Below, in pieces: positions 43,347 through 55,937 of a DNA stretch of 64,000 nt (the first letter of the stretch is position 1; each line of letters begins with the position of its first letter). The position numbers and the translations under genes were made by a program. Where the stretch lies: contig CM061141.1 of assembly GCA_030789695.1 (NCBI GenBank), positions 201,985,600 to 202,049,599 of the forward strand, given 5' to 3'. The DNA comes from Scilla litardierei (Eukaryota; Streptophyta; Magnoliopsida; Asparagales; Asparagaceae). Under the pieces are notes generated by a model. That model was not told the DNA's origin. It worked only from the letters and a program-made list of their open reading frames with translations, and did no database searches.

Positions 43347-46300
43347 AGCGATGTGTATTCAAACGGAAAGCAAATGCCCATGAGGTGCACGTATATCGCT
43401 CCAGCCTAGAGCCGCCAATTGGCACCCGATCTATTACCTCGGGCTCCACCTTTACGGCAGTAGTCCTCTCTATTGACAGGGATTCATGAGTAACAGGCGA
43501 GAACTGATATAATGGAGCCGGTGCAAAGGCAGGAGCGATGTGTATTCAAACGGAACATAAATGCCCATGAGGTGCACGTATATCGGTCCAGCCTAGAGCC
43601 GCCGATTGGCACCCGATCTATTACCTCGGCCTCCACCTTTACGACAGTAGCCCTCTCTATTGACAAGGATTCATGAGTAACAGGCGGGAACTGATATAAT
43701 GGAGCCGGTGCAAAGGCAGGAGCGATGTGTATTCAAACGGAACATAAATGCCCAGGAGGTGCACGTATATCGGTCCAGCCTAGAGCTGTCGATTGGCACC
43801 CGATCTATTACCTCGGCCTCCACCTTTACGGCAGTAGCCCTCTCTATTGACAGGGATTCATGAGTAACAGGCGGGAACTGATATAATGGAGCCGGTGCAA
43901 AGGCAGGAGCAATGTGTATTCAAACGGAACGTGAATGCCCATGAGGTGCACGTATATCGGTCCAGCCTTGAGCCGCCGAGTGGCACCCGATCTATTACCT
44001 CGGCCTCCACCTTTACGGCAGTAGCCCTCTCTATTGACAGGGATTCATGAGTAACATGCGGGAACTGATATAATGGACCCGGTGCAAAGGTAGGAGCGAT
44101 GTGTATTCAAACGGAACGTGAATGCCCATGAGGTGCACGTATATCGGTCCAGCCTAGAGCCGCCGATTGGCACCCGATCTATTACCTCGGCCTCCACCTT
44201 TACGGCAGTAGCCCTCTCTATTGACAGGGATTCATGAGTAACAGGCGGGAACTGATATAATGGAGCCGGTGCAAAGGCGGGAGCGATGTGTATTCAAACG
44301 GAACGTGAATGCCCATGAGGTGCACGTATATCGGTCCAGCCTTGAGCCGCCGAGTGGCACCCGATCTATTACCTCGGCCTCCACCTTTACGTCATTAGTC
44401 CTCTCTATTGACAGGGATTCATGAGTAACAGGCGGGAACTGATATAATGGAGCCGGTGCAAAGGCAGGAGCGATGTGTATTCAAACGGAACGTGAATGCC
44501 CATGAGGTGCACGTATATCGGTCCAGCCTAGAGCCGCCGATTGGCACCCGATCTTTTACCTCGGGCTCCACCTTTACGGCAGTAGCCCTCTCAATTGACA
44601 GGGATTCATGAGTAACAGGCGGGAACTGATATAATGGAGCTGGTGCAAAGGCAGGAGCGATGTGTATTCAAACGGAACGTGAATGCCCATGAGGTGCACG
44701 TATATCGGTCCAGCCTTGAGCCACCGATTGGCACCCGATCTATTACCTCGGCCTCCACCTTTACGGCAGTAGCCCTCTCTATTGACAGGGATTCATGAGT
44801 AACAGGCGGGAACTGATATAATGGAGCCGGTGCAAAGGCAGGAGCGATGTGTATTCAAACGGAACGTGAATGCCCATGAGGTGCACGTATATCGGTCCAG
44901 CCTTGAGCCGCCGAGTGGCACCCGATCTATTACCTCGGCCTCCACCTTTACGGCATTAGTCCTCTCTATTGACAGGGATTCATGAGTAACAGGCGGTAAC
45001 TGATATAATGGAGCCGGTGCAAAGGCAGGGGCGATGTGTATTCAAACGGAACATAAATGCCCAGGAGGTGCACGTATATCGGTCCAGCCTAGAGCCGCCA
45101 ATTGGCACCCGATCTATTACCTCGGGCTCCACCTTTACGGCAGTAGCCCTCTCTATTGACAGGGATTCATGAGTAACAGGCGGGAACTGATATAATGGAG
45201 CCGGTGCAAAGGCAGGAGCGATGTGTATTCAAACGGAACATGAATGCCCATGAGGTGCACGTATATCGGTCCAACCTTGAGCCGCCGTTTGGCACCCGAT
45301 CTATTACCTCGGCCTCCACCTTTACGGCGGTAGCCCTCTCTATTGACAGGGATTCATGAGTAACAGGCGGGAACTGATATAATGGAGCCGGTGCAAAGGC
45401 AGGAGCGATGTGTATTCAATCGGAACATGAATGCCCATGAGGTGCACGTATATCGGTCCAGCCTAGAGCCGCCGATTGGCCCCCGATCTATTACCTCGGC
45501 CTCCACCTTTACGGCAGTAGCCCTCTCTATTGACAGGGATTCATGAGTAACAGGCGGGAACTGATATAATGGAGCCGGTGCAAAGGCAGGAGCGATTTGT
45601 AATCAAACGGAACGTAAATGCCCATGAGGTGCACATATATCAGTCCAGCCTTGAGCCGCCGAGTGGCACCCGATCTATTCCCTCGGCCTCCACCTTTAAG
45701 GCGGTAGTCCTCTCTATTGACAGGGATTCATGAGTAACAGGCAGGAACAGATATAATGGAGCCGGTGCAAAGGCATGAGCGATGTGTATTCAAACGGAAC
45801 GTTAATGCCCATGAGGTGCACGTATATCGCTCCAGCCTAGAGCCGCCGATTGGCACACGATCTATTACCTCGGGCTCCACCTTAACGGCAGTAGTCCTCT
45901 CTATTGACATGGATTCATGAGTAACAGGCGGGAACTGATATAATGGATCCGGTGCAAAGGCAGGAGCGATGTGTATTCAAACGAAACGTGAATGCCCATG
46001 AGATGCACGTATATCAGTCCAGCCTTGAGCCGCCAATTGGCACCCGATCTATTACCACGGCCTCCACCTTTACGGCGGTAGCCCTCTCTATTGACAGGGA
46101 TACATGAGTAACAGGCGGGAACTGATATAATGGAGCCGGTGCAAAGGCAGGAGCGATGTGTATTCAAACGGAACGTGAATGCCCATGAGGTGCACGTATA
46201 TCGGTCCAGCCTTGAGCTGTCGATTGGCACCCGATCTATTACCTCGCCCTCCACCTTTACGGCGGTAGCCCTCTCTATTGACAGGCATTCATGAGTAATA

Positions 46301-49300
46301 GGCGCGAACTGATATAATGGAGCCGGTGCAAAGGCAGGAGCGATGTGTATTCAATCGGAACGTGAATGCCCATGAGGTGCACGTATATCGGTCCAGCCTA
46401 GAGCCGCCGATTGGCACCCGATCTATTACCTCGGCCTCCACCTTTACGGTAGTAGCCCTCTCTATTGACAGGGATTCATGAGTAACAGGCGGTAACTGAT
46501 ATAATGGAGCCGGTGCAACGGCAGGAGCGATGTGTATTCAAACGGAACGTGAATGCCCATGAGGTGCACGTATATCAGTCCAGCCTTGAGCCACCGAGTG
46601 GCACCCGATATATTCCCTCGGCCTCCACCTTTACGGCGGTAGTCCTCTCTATTGATAGGGATTCATGAGTAACAGGCAGGAACAGATATAATGGAGCCGG
46701 TGCAAAGGGATGAGCGATGTGTATTCAAACGGAATGTTAATGCCCATGAGGTGCACGTATATCGCTCCAGCCTAGAGCCGCCGATTGGCACACGATCTAT
46801 TACCTCGGGCTCCACCTTTACAGCAGTAGTCCTCTCTATTGACATGGATTCATGAGTAACAGGCGGGAACAGATATAATGGAGCCGGTGCAAAGGCAGGA
46901 GCGATGTGTATTCAAACGAAACGTGAATGCCCATGAGGTGCACGTATATCAGTCCAGCCTTGAGCCGCCGATTGGCACCCGATCTATTACCACGGCCTCC
47001 ACCTTTACGGCGGTAGCCCTCTCTATTGACAGGGATTCATGAGTAACAGGCGGGAACTGATATAATGGAGCCGGTGCAAAGGCAGGAGCGATGAGTATTC
47101 AAACGGAACGTGAATGCCCATGAGGTGCACGTATATCGGTCCAGCCTTGAGCCGTCGATTGGCACCCGATCTATTACCTCGCCCTCCACCTTTACGGCGG
47201 TAGCCCTCTCTATTGACAGGCATTCATGAGTAACAGGCGCGAACTGATATAATGGAGCCGGTGCAAAGGCAGGAGCGATGTGTATTCAAACGGAACGTGA
47301 ATGCCCATGAGGTGCACGTATATCGGTCCAGCCTAGAGCCGCCAATTGGCACCCGATCTATTACCTCGGGCTCCACCTTTACGGCAGTAGCCCTCTCTAT
47401 TGACAGGGATTCATGAGTAACAGGCGGGAACTGATATAATGGAGCCGGTGCAAAGGTAGGAGCGATGTGTATTCAAACGAAACGTGAATGCCCATGAGGT
47501 GAACGTATATCGGTCCAGCCTTGAGCCGCCGATTGGCACCCGATCTATTACCTCGCCCTCCACCTTTACGGTGATAGTCCTCTCTATTGACAGGGATTCA
47601 TGAGTAACAGGTGGGAACTGATATAATGGAGCCGGTGCAAAGGCAGGAGCGATGTGTATTCAAACGGAACGTGAATGCCCATGAGGTGCACGTATATCGG
47701 TCCAGCCTAGAGCCGCCAATTGGCACCCGATCTATTACCTCGCCCTCCACCTTTACGGCGGTAGTCCTCTCTATTGACATGGATTCATGAGTAACAGGCG
47801 GGAACTGATATAATGGAGCCGGTGCAAAGGCTGCAGCGATGTGTATTCAAACGGAACGTGAATGCCCATGAGGTGCACGTATATCGGTCCAGTCTTGAGC
47901 CGCCGATTGGCACCCGATCTATTACCTCGCCTTCCACCTTTACGGCGGTAGTCCTCTCTATTGACAGGGATTCATGAGTAACAGGCGGGAACTGATATAA
48001 TGGAGCCGGTGCAAAGGCACGAGCGATGTGTATTCAAACGGAACGTGAATGCCCATGAGGTGCACGTATATCGGTCCAGCCTTGAGCCACCGATTGGCAC
48101 CCGATCTATTACCTCGGCCTCCACCTTTACGGCGGTAGTCCTCTCTATTGACAGGGATTCATGAGTTACAGGCTGGAACTGATATAATGGGGCCGGTGCA
48201 AAGGAAGGAGCGATGTGTATTCAAACGGAACGTGAATGCCCATGAGGTGCACGTATATCGGTCCAGCCTTGAGCCGCCGATTGGCACCCGATCTATTACC
48301 TCGGCCTCCACCTTTACAGCGGTAGCCCTCTCTATTGACAGGGATTCATGAGTAACAGGCGGGAACTGATATAATGGAGCCGGTGCAAAGGCAGGAGCGA
48401 TGTGTATTCAAACGGAACGTGAATGCCCATGAGGTGCACGTATATTGGTCCAGCCTTGAGCCGCCGATTGGCACCCGATATATTACCTCGCCCTCCACCT
48501 TTACGGCGGTAGCCCTCTCTATTGACAGGGATTCATGAGTAACAGGCGCGAACTGATATAACGGAGCCGGTGCAAAGGCAGGAGCGATGTGTATTCAAAC
48601 GGAACGTGAATTCCCATGAGGTGCACGTATATCGGTCCAGCCTTGAGCCGACGAGTGGCACCCGATCTATTACCTCGGCCTCCACCTTTACGGCAGTAGT
48701 CCTCTCTATTGACAGGGATTCATGAGTAACATGCGGGAACTGATATAATGGAGCCGGTGCAAAGGCAGGAGCGATGTGTATTCAAACGAAACGTGAACGC
48801 CCATGAGGTGAACGTATATCGGTCCAGCCTTGAGCCTCCGATTGGCACCCGATCTATTACCTCGCCCTCCACCTTTACGGCGGTAGTCCTCTCTATTGAC
48901 AGGGATTCATGAGTAACAGGCGGGAACTGATATAATGGAGCCGGTGCAAAGGCAGGAGCGATGTGTATTCAAACGGAACGTGAATGCCCATAAGGTGCAC
49001 GTATATCGGTCCAGCCTAGAGCCTCCAATTGACACCCGATCTATTACCTCGCCCTCCGCCTTTACGGCGGTAGTCCTCTCTATTGACAGAGATTCATGAG
49101 TAACAGGCGGGAACTGATATAATGCAGCCGGTGCAAAGGCAGGAGCGATGTGTATTCAAACGGAACGTGAATGCCCATGAGGTGCACGTATATCGGTCCA
49201 GCCTTGAGCCGCCGATTGGCACCCGATCTATTACCTTGCCCTCCACCTTTACTGCGGTAGTCCTCTCTATTGACAGGGATTCATGAGTAACAGGTGGGAA

Positions 49301-49887
49301 CTAATATAATGGAGCCGGTGCAAAGGCAAGAGCGATGTGTATTCAAACGGAACGTGAATGCCCATGAGGTGCACGTATATCAGTCCAGCCTTGAGCCGCC
49401 GATTGGCACCCGATCTATTACCTCGGCCTCCACCTTTACGGCGGTAGTCCTCTCTATTGACAGGGATTCATGAGTAACAGGCGGGAACTGATATAATGGA
49501 GCCGGTGCAAAGGCAGGAGCGATGTGTATTCAAACGGAACGTGAATGCCCATGAGGTGCACGTATATCGGTCCAGCCTTGAGCCGCCGATTGGCACCCGA
49601 TCTATTACCTCGGCCTCCACCTTTACGGCAGTAGTCCTCTCTATTGACAGGGATTCATGAGTAACAGGCGGGAACTGATATAATGGAGCCGGTGCAAAGG
49701 CAGGAGCGATGTGTATTCAAACGGAACGTGAATGCCCATGAGGTGCACGTATATCGGTCCAGCCTTGAGCCGCCGATTGGCACCCGATCTATTACCTCAC
49801 CCTCCACCTTTACGGCGGTAGTCCTCTCTATTGACAGGTATTCATGAGTAACAGGCGGGAACTGATATAATGGAGCCGGTGCAAAGG
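43347..49887 (+). repeat. 187-bp tandem array, about 35 copies
   Basis: Units begin GAGCGATGTGTATTCAAACG and run through GTGCACGTATATCGGTCCAG, TTGGCACCCGATCTATTACC, CTCTCTATTGACAGGGATTC and GGAACTGATATAATGGAGCC to AAAGGCAG (187 bp counted). They are highly alike (a few changes per unit), all in one direction. Recurrent variants (CTAGAG or CTTGAG; CGGCCTCC, CGGGCTCC or CGCCCTCC; AGTAGCCC or GGTAGTCC) reappear in several units, and 45728-46250 and 46663-47220 look like copies of the same block about 935 bp (five units) apart. Short frames here are repeat by-products (187 is not divisible by 3). Confidence 0.96.
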
Positions 49888-50700
49888 CAGAAGATATGTG
49901 TATTCAAATGGTAGTGATCGTCAAGGTAATATGTGCAGTCAAGAGAAAGGGCTTTCTCCTCTCTTCCAAGAGAGTCTTCAACACACAACACACTTCTCCT
50001 TCAAGTTCAACTTCAAGGCATATGGGATTGTAAGTGTTGCTTTCATAATTTCATAACTTTCGTTATTTTGTTTTTGTGCTAGGTTTGCGAGAGCGGTTTG
50101 CTTACTCCCAAGTTGTAGGAGTGAAGGACATCGATTGTATTCGATTTCACTTGTAGGGTTGCTACAAGTGGGTTTAAAGGCAACCTCAAGTTAGGGTTCT
50201 AACTTGAGTATCTGGAGGTATCCGGGTGGAAGGGTCGTAGGATAACCGGGAACAAGGCGGGAAGTTACTTGGGTAATCCGAACCCTTGAAACATAATTGC
50301 GTTTGCATTTGTTTATTATTTGGGTTTAATTTTAATTCCGCACTATATTTGTTGATCATATATCATATATGTGTGAATTTTGTGATATGGTCTCCATGTA
50401 TGCTATATCTATATGTGTTGTGATTTGAGACGTTAAGTTTCCTTCATGTATCTCAATGTTGATATTGGACTTTCGTTCCTCTTATCACCTAAGTTTATAA
50501 TGTGGTTTTATGATATTTTGGATTTTATATATATTTAGACTCTTATTTGGCACGATTGTTGTTATTTTACTCCCGCCTTTTGGATAATGCCATAGGGGGA
50601 TCGAAATAAACAAACAGAATCATAATGACTGTTCTAGGTATGGTCTAATAAACAAACATACAAAAACTGGATGTAGGTTGCTACACTGTTTTTTTATACA
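49888..50700 (+). other. Leader-like sequence after the array
   Basis: The last unit breaks off at AAAGGCAGAAG. The following stretch has CTCTCCTCTCTTCCAAGAG, CA-rich and CT-rich phrases and a perfect donor-like GTAAGT (50030) with an acceptor-like GTGCTAG (50082), but only 53 bp apart, short for a plant intron. CATAGGGGGATCG near 50592 is purine-rich. It could be the rest of an LTR or UTR of an unrecognised element; no protein is encoded. Confidence 0.35.
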
Positions 50701-51374
50701 TCGGAGGTTGCTACATTGACTCTCCAAATTTGGATGGCCCTGTAGCAAACCGGCAAAATGATTCCAGTTTTGCAGGGCGGTTGATGGAGGGAAAACGCCA
50801 TATTTGGCGCGTTGTTGCAGTGTGGTTTGGAGATGATATAACCGGCCAACTTCCGCTTAGACTTGCATGGAGTCGTCGAATATAGCTTAATTCACGTAAG
50901 CTAAATATGGGAAAAAATTGTAGATTAAATGTCACATCATCTACCAACTAGATTCAATGGGGTTGGATAGTGGGGTGTCGAGACTCGAGAATATATTGTG
51001 GGGCCCGCTAAACAATATGTGGACCTTCGCGTTCGAATGTTGTTAACTGGGCAATTTGCAGTAGGTTTCGCGTCGTTCCGCTGTGCTGCGTTGAAAAATT
51101 CTATCTTTTTCCCTCTGTGGGCTCCACTTTCATGTGTTACTATTAATAAGACAAAAAGCGATGGTACGTAGAGATGGATGAGGTGGATGAGGTGAGAGGT
51201 TGGTGGGACCACAAACAAGAATTCGACCGGTCATCTATTCATCCATCTGTCGAATTTGATGGTACTTTGTTTGAGAAAAGTTTTTCACGTAAGCGCCATA
51301 TCAGCGAATATTTGTATCCATTCTGACAAGTAAAACATTTTAGTCGTTTAATATATCTCCTCACACAACTGTAT
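50701..51374. other. Unassigned sequence
   Basis: Short minus-strand frames (up to 93 codons) have no recognisable content. No repeats were found beyond a CATCGGAGGTTGCTAC/TGTAGGTTGCTACAC pair near 50670-50715. Confidence 0.3.
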
Positions 51375-51540
51375 ACAGTAATGCCATTTGTGCGCGATGA
51401 GGAAATTCGTATAATAAATCCAAATATTCGACCGCGCACAACTATCCCTCATTTACGCATATACTGCCTGTGACTCAATTATGTTTGCTCACCGCGCACA
51501 ACGGTTCAAATTTTACCCCCTTTTGCGCGCTCAGTAATTA
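51375..51540. repeat. Palindrome cluster upstream of the two-exon coiled-coil gene
   Basis: ATTTGTGCGCGATGAGGAAATT, GACCGCGCACAACTATCCC, GCTCACCGCGCACAACGG and CCCTTTTGCGCGCTCAGTAATT: the same arm types as beside the transposase gene. A TATA-like TTTATTTATACTT follows at 51548-51560. Confidence 0.8.
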
Positions 51541-51773
51541 ATCTGCCATTTATTTATACTTGTAATAACAAACGGAAGAGCGAGAGAGTCAAGAAGCAAG
51601 ATGGCCACCCATAATGCAGGACCCGGTAAAAAATTTGAGTTGCCACCAAACTCGGAGTATTAATGTAGCAGACCGCAAAAAAACCCCGTGAAGACCCCAA
51701 AAAACCCCGCCATGCGTCCGGTCAAGTGGAGGATATTTATCCCGCCAAATTTGGGGATATATCACCATTCGCC

Positions 51774-52662
51774 ATGATTTGTGCCTTCACTGCAGATATG
51801 GATGAGAAATCGTGTCAGTGGGACGAAGAAACTTTGCAAGGCCAGTCTTTAGAGGGAAGAAGAGACGGTGACGTAGATGATAACCGTTCCCTTCATGACA
51901 GGGGGGATGTGCGGTCGCAGTTGCCTGAGACTCCCCTAAGGGATACGTGGTCATGGGGAGGTCTCGTTCCGGCAGGCTATGTCCCCCCGGCGTACGAGGG
52001 GGCATTGCTGTTGAATACGCCCACTGACGTTCCATCGGAAGGTACTAGGGGGAACCGTCACCGACCCTTCTTCCTCGTCTGGGACGGCGAGTCTGCATTG
52101 GTGGATAGGGGGGTGGCCAGTCGGCTGGTGGAGAACTCCATCCTTCCCATTGACCAAAGTGTCCTGGGTCAAATTGACATTGAAAGGATCGCTAACTCAG
52201 TCGTTTATGGCAGTTACCAGGTTAAGTACTAATGTCGTCTCGTTGTGCTGTTGCCTTACTCTTACAGTCTTACTTATCCATGATTCCCTGCAGACATCAT
52301 TGGTCGGGGCGGAACTGCGTCGCCGAGTGGTGCAATTGTTGATTGCTGAGCGGAAAAAGGCGGTTTCCTTCGAATCTCAACTTAAGGATTTGAAGGAGCA
52401 GCTGATGAAAGAGAGAGACCACAGATCTCAGGCGGAGTGGGAGGTTGCGAAAGATAAAGATCGGGCGGCCTCTATGTCAGCGGTTCAGAAGAGCTCCGAA
52501 GAGCGATGGTACGTAGAGAAGAGCAGTCTCCTGGCTCGTATAGCCGAGTTGGAGAGAAACTCGCTTCCTCCAAACTCGATTGCAGACGTGAGGCATGAGG
52601 CTGAGGCGAGGAAGCGTCAGCGATCTGGTCGGGAGTCCGGTGGAGGATCGGCCCAAACGTAG
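51774..52662 (+). CDS. Unrecognised two-exon coiled-coil protein in a MULE-type context
   Basis: Exons 51774-52220 and 52294-52662 are joined across a 73-bp GT-AG intron (GTTAAGTACTAAT...CCCTGCAG), giving about 271 aa. The frame is open back to 51669 but has no earlier ATG; the promoter-proximal ATG at 51601 runs into TAA after 20 codons, so the true N-terminus is uncertain and a frameshift in the A/C homopolymers at 51676-51708 is possible. The N-terminal half is acidic and Pro/Gly-rich; FFLVWDGESALVDRGV marks a folded segment. The second exon is a long charged coiled coil (AELRRRVVQLLIAERKKA, then LKDLKEQLMKERD and beyond) with a basic, Gly/Ser-rich tail. I do not recognise a family. Palindrome clusters lie on both sides (51375-51540, 53395-53565), as around the transposase at 21045. 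Confidence 0.6.
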
Positions 52663-53394
52663 GACAGTTTGGCTACCAACGCCCCCTCCAGCGAGGCGTC
52701 TGTGTGAATCGTGGCCATCTTAGTACCCCAAATGGTTTTCATATTTTGAGAGGTGAACATGTGATGGTTTATGCATTAGTAATGAACCCCGAACATTCAA
52801 TTGGCAATGAACACCGTCTGGTGCAGTCTTTTACCGCTTGTTAGTTTAAATATCTGTTTGCCAACCATTAGCAATCTTCGTACACCGATTGCTTAATTTC
52901 TTGTGGATATTAAAACTATTAGCATACATCCATCACAAAAATGGTCAAGGATGGTGTGAAATATCGAAGTTTCCCAGGAATATACTTAGTGCACGTGAAC
53001 TGCGTTGGAATTGAGCTTAGCATCACAACGTACCAGATATACAATTTTTTTCTCGTTGCTCACACCGGTCCCACCTTTTACCTGATGTGTATGGATGAAT
53101 CTGATTTGTCAGTGTGTTTCATTGGAGTCATTTTCTCCAGCATTCACATAGCCTCTACATGCATCGAGATTGTTACGTATAGAGTTTTCCTTTAAACGAA
53201 CTTGGGATATTGGACTTATACCATAGATTCAAGTAGACCATCATCAAGGAGAGAAAGATTCAAGAATACGCAGAGGTGGAAATCACTTCATGCAACATAA
53301 ATAACACATTTACTGCAGTATACGGTCTTCAATTCCAATAACATACCAAAGCACACAATTATGAGTCCAACTCTTAGCATTCTCCTTTATGTTC
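52663..53394. other. Intergenic sequence after the coiled-coil gene
   Basis: No gene recognised. A frame at 52941-53195 has no family resemblance. Ends at the next palindrome cluster. Confidence 0.35.
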
Positions 53395-53565
53395 GTTGTG
53401 CGCGGTGAGAAAATTTTTAATGCTGTAACATAAATTGCTCAAAGCTCACAACGGGCAAAATTATGCCAGTCGTGCGAATTTAGCTACTGTATCCCATAAC
53501 ATAAATGTTCAAAGAGCACAACAAGCAAAGACATGATGGCACGTTGAGTTCCCGTTGTGCAGAAA
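53395..53565. repeat. Palindrome cluster beside the OTU-MULE fragment
   Basis: GTTCGTTGTGCGCGGTGAG, TTGCTCAAAGCTCACAACGGG, CAGTCGTGCGAATTTAGC, TGTTCAAAGAGCACAACAAGC and GTTCCCGTTGTGCAG. These are diverged arms of the same motif, lying just past the transposase 3' end (minus-strand gene ending 53703). Confidence 0.75.
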
Positions 53566-53702
53566 TCCCATAAATTTTGTGCAAAAATCCCAAAAAATTC
53601 AGTATATTCTTTCATTATAAACTCAGTCACTACATTTGCACAAAATTATAAATTCAATGATCTGATGATACGGTAATTACAGTGGGAGATTTGCCTACAT
53701 CT

Positions 53703-55137
53703 TTACATTTTACAGAATAATGTCTCGAATTGTCGCATCCTCTCTTCAAGGCCTTCCACCCATCCTTCGGCCGCAGGCAGGCGGTTATCCTTCCATTGCC
53801 TTATTACCGGTGGGATCGGGCTTCTATCTTTAAGTTGAATATTTACAAAGTGATTATTATTTACAAAACCTATGGTGAAGGGACCACGTTTCGTACCTTG
53901 GTGTGGTCCTGATCTTAACAGAAAAAACGAAAGACATTGTTGCATTGACAGCAGATTTATTACACAGTTATAACGACTTGAGATTATATGTCCAACTTCA
54001 GGGAAGGTCATCCAATATTGCATCGGGGGGTGGTCACCCATATAGTTAATTGACACTACCTGTTCTTGTGCACTTTCCTCACCCATCACCTTTGAGTACA
54101 CATCATAGTGGTCACGCAGCTCTTGAAGCAACTCTCTTCTGACCACCTTGCACTGGTCCTCTCCCATCCCTAGATGTGAAGATATAGCCCTGTAACCACA
54201 GTTCCCATCTGCCGTCACATCTGTGACGTTCGATATATATTTGGCGATTGCAGCGGGGAATTGATCAAGATAAGGTATGCCTCCTTGAACGGCTCTAGCG
54301 TCCTTTGCTTCATAATTTGCTGTTGCAAATGAAGCTGTAGAAGAAACCCCAGTCATACTGCCAGATGTCGCGGCTTTGACAGTTGGTTTCTTTCTAGCAA
54401 GTTGAGGAGGAATGGGTGGGGCAGACGTATTTTTGATCCTTTGGGACCATCTCGGCTGGACACGGCCGACGCTTTCTTGTTTCGATGAGACTTCAGGTGG
54501 AATTTGAGCAGAGCAACTAGCCGCATCGGTGAAGTCATGATCAAAATGAGCAGGATGAATAGGGGTGGCTGTATCTTCATTTGTCAAATTATTATCCCTT
54601 TTTCTTCTTCCATTGAACACGACATTAACTTGCGGCTCTGTAATCAGATTTGTCGCCGGGGTAGCTAGCTCCTTCAACTTAATTAACAACTCCTGCTTCA
54701 TCGGCCCATCAAGTTGAGCATAGAGCTTGTGTATGCGCTCTAATTCAGCATGTATAAGCCCATCTTCTTCAGACATCAATTCCGGCTTAGCCTCCATGTC
54801 TAGCTGCTTCCAATGAGAATTTACGGCATCTAAGGGAATGGGGCGATTTTCCCTTGTGTATTCGCCAATCTCATTGGCACATGGTACACCATAAATCATT
54901 CTAGCTAGACAATCACCATTGCATTGGTCCGTTCCCATAGGGTCAGATTTATCAGCTTCCACAGACATTATCTTCAACACCGCAGCGGCTGTAAATCCTA
55001 TCAGCTCCCGGAACAAGAACCCATGCACATTATGTTGCAACATGATCTTAGATTTCTCGAATGATGCCTTGATCTCGATATGTTGCCCCTCTAATGATTC
55101 ATGTATGGTTGGCCAAGAAGCGGATAAACTGAAGGCA
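53703..55137 (-). pseudogene. C-terminal part of an OTU-domain Mutator-like transposase, cut by an LTR element
   Basis: From 55137 downward the frame is open and family-like (SWPTIHESLEGQ and KASFEKSKIM before the first ATG at 55043). Counting from that Met: a MULE C-terminal/SWIM-like region at 40-80 (CNGDC...GVPCANEI...HWKQL), in which the usual C-x-H (CAHE) reads CANE, so the His ligand is gone; a low-complexity linker 140-255; and an OTU cysteine-protease domain 265-425 with D279, C282 (DVTADGNCGYRAI) and H398 (FVNNNHFVNI) forming the expected catalytic set. OTU enzymes cleave ubiquitin; their role in MULEs is not established. The N-terminal DNA-binding and DDE parts are missing because the chromovirus LTR starts at 55138 inside the coding frame; the rest should lie beyond the window. 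The reading is free of stops up to the break, so the gene was probably alive when hit. Confidence 0.85.
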
Positions 55138-55937
55138 TGTCACGCCCCGCTTCCCAAAACAGCAGAGGCGAAGCGTGACGAGGCCCGCTTAGGCCAGAGC
55201 TGAGGAGCCCTGACCCAATAAGCGTCTGTGTGGTACCAAGACGAAGGTACAGGTCCCTGCATATTAGTACAGAACAATAAAAGTACAAGATGGAAAGAAC
55301 ATCACAAATTTTATTCCAACATGTCAAAGTACCAAGTCTCAACGCCCGAAGGGCTACAACAGCAGAAAAGTAAATCTAATGGTGCAAGCACCCATCCTAA
55401 ACAAAGAAACATAAAAGGTGCTACGCACCCAACAAGAATAATATCGCCTCTGGAAACTGCTACTAACAGTCTCTAGCTCTGATCCTCCTCAGGGTCGTAC
55501 TCGGGATCAACGCTCTCTGGCTCCACGTCGGTTGGCAAGTCAGTCTCCTCCACGTACTCTGGCTCAATCCCTGACGTACAGCACCAGAAGAAGGAACTGT
55601 ACATCAGGTAAGGTCTACAAGAAAAGATTAGACCAAACTACAAGTGTACCAATTACTTACAACATTTTACTGGTTGATTAACATGCTGAGGTTCTTAACA
55701 ACAGAAAGAAAACACAACAGACAAGTAAACAAGACAAGTTGTAGTCACAGCGAGTGCTATGGACTACGGGACTAGCCTACAGGTGTCAAGACAAGACGGA
55801 ACACGGGAAGCCAGACACGACAAGACAAGACAAGACACGAAAGGGTTCACGCCTGTTCGGTTCGAGGGGGATCAATCCCTCTTGTCGCTTGCACGCTTAA
55901 CCCTACCCCATAACCCCAAGAATCGTGACAAGACATG

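Noticed and set aside
43484..48351. Frames of 60-117 codons on the minus strand, recurring
   Set aside because: Read-through of the 187-bp repeat; the same peptide words recur because the units are alike.
52941..53195. 84-codon frame
   Set aside because: Hydrophobic, composition-driven, no family resemblance, no supporting context.
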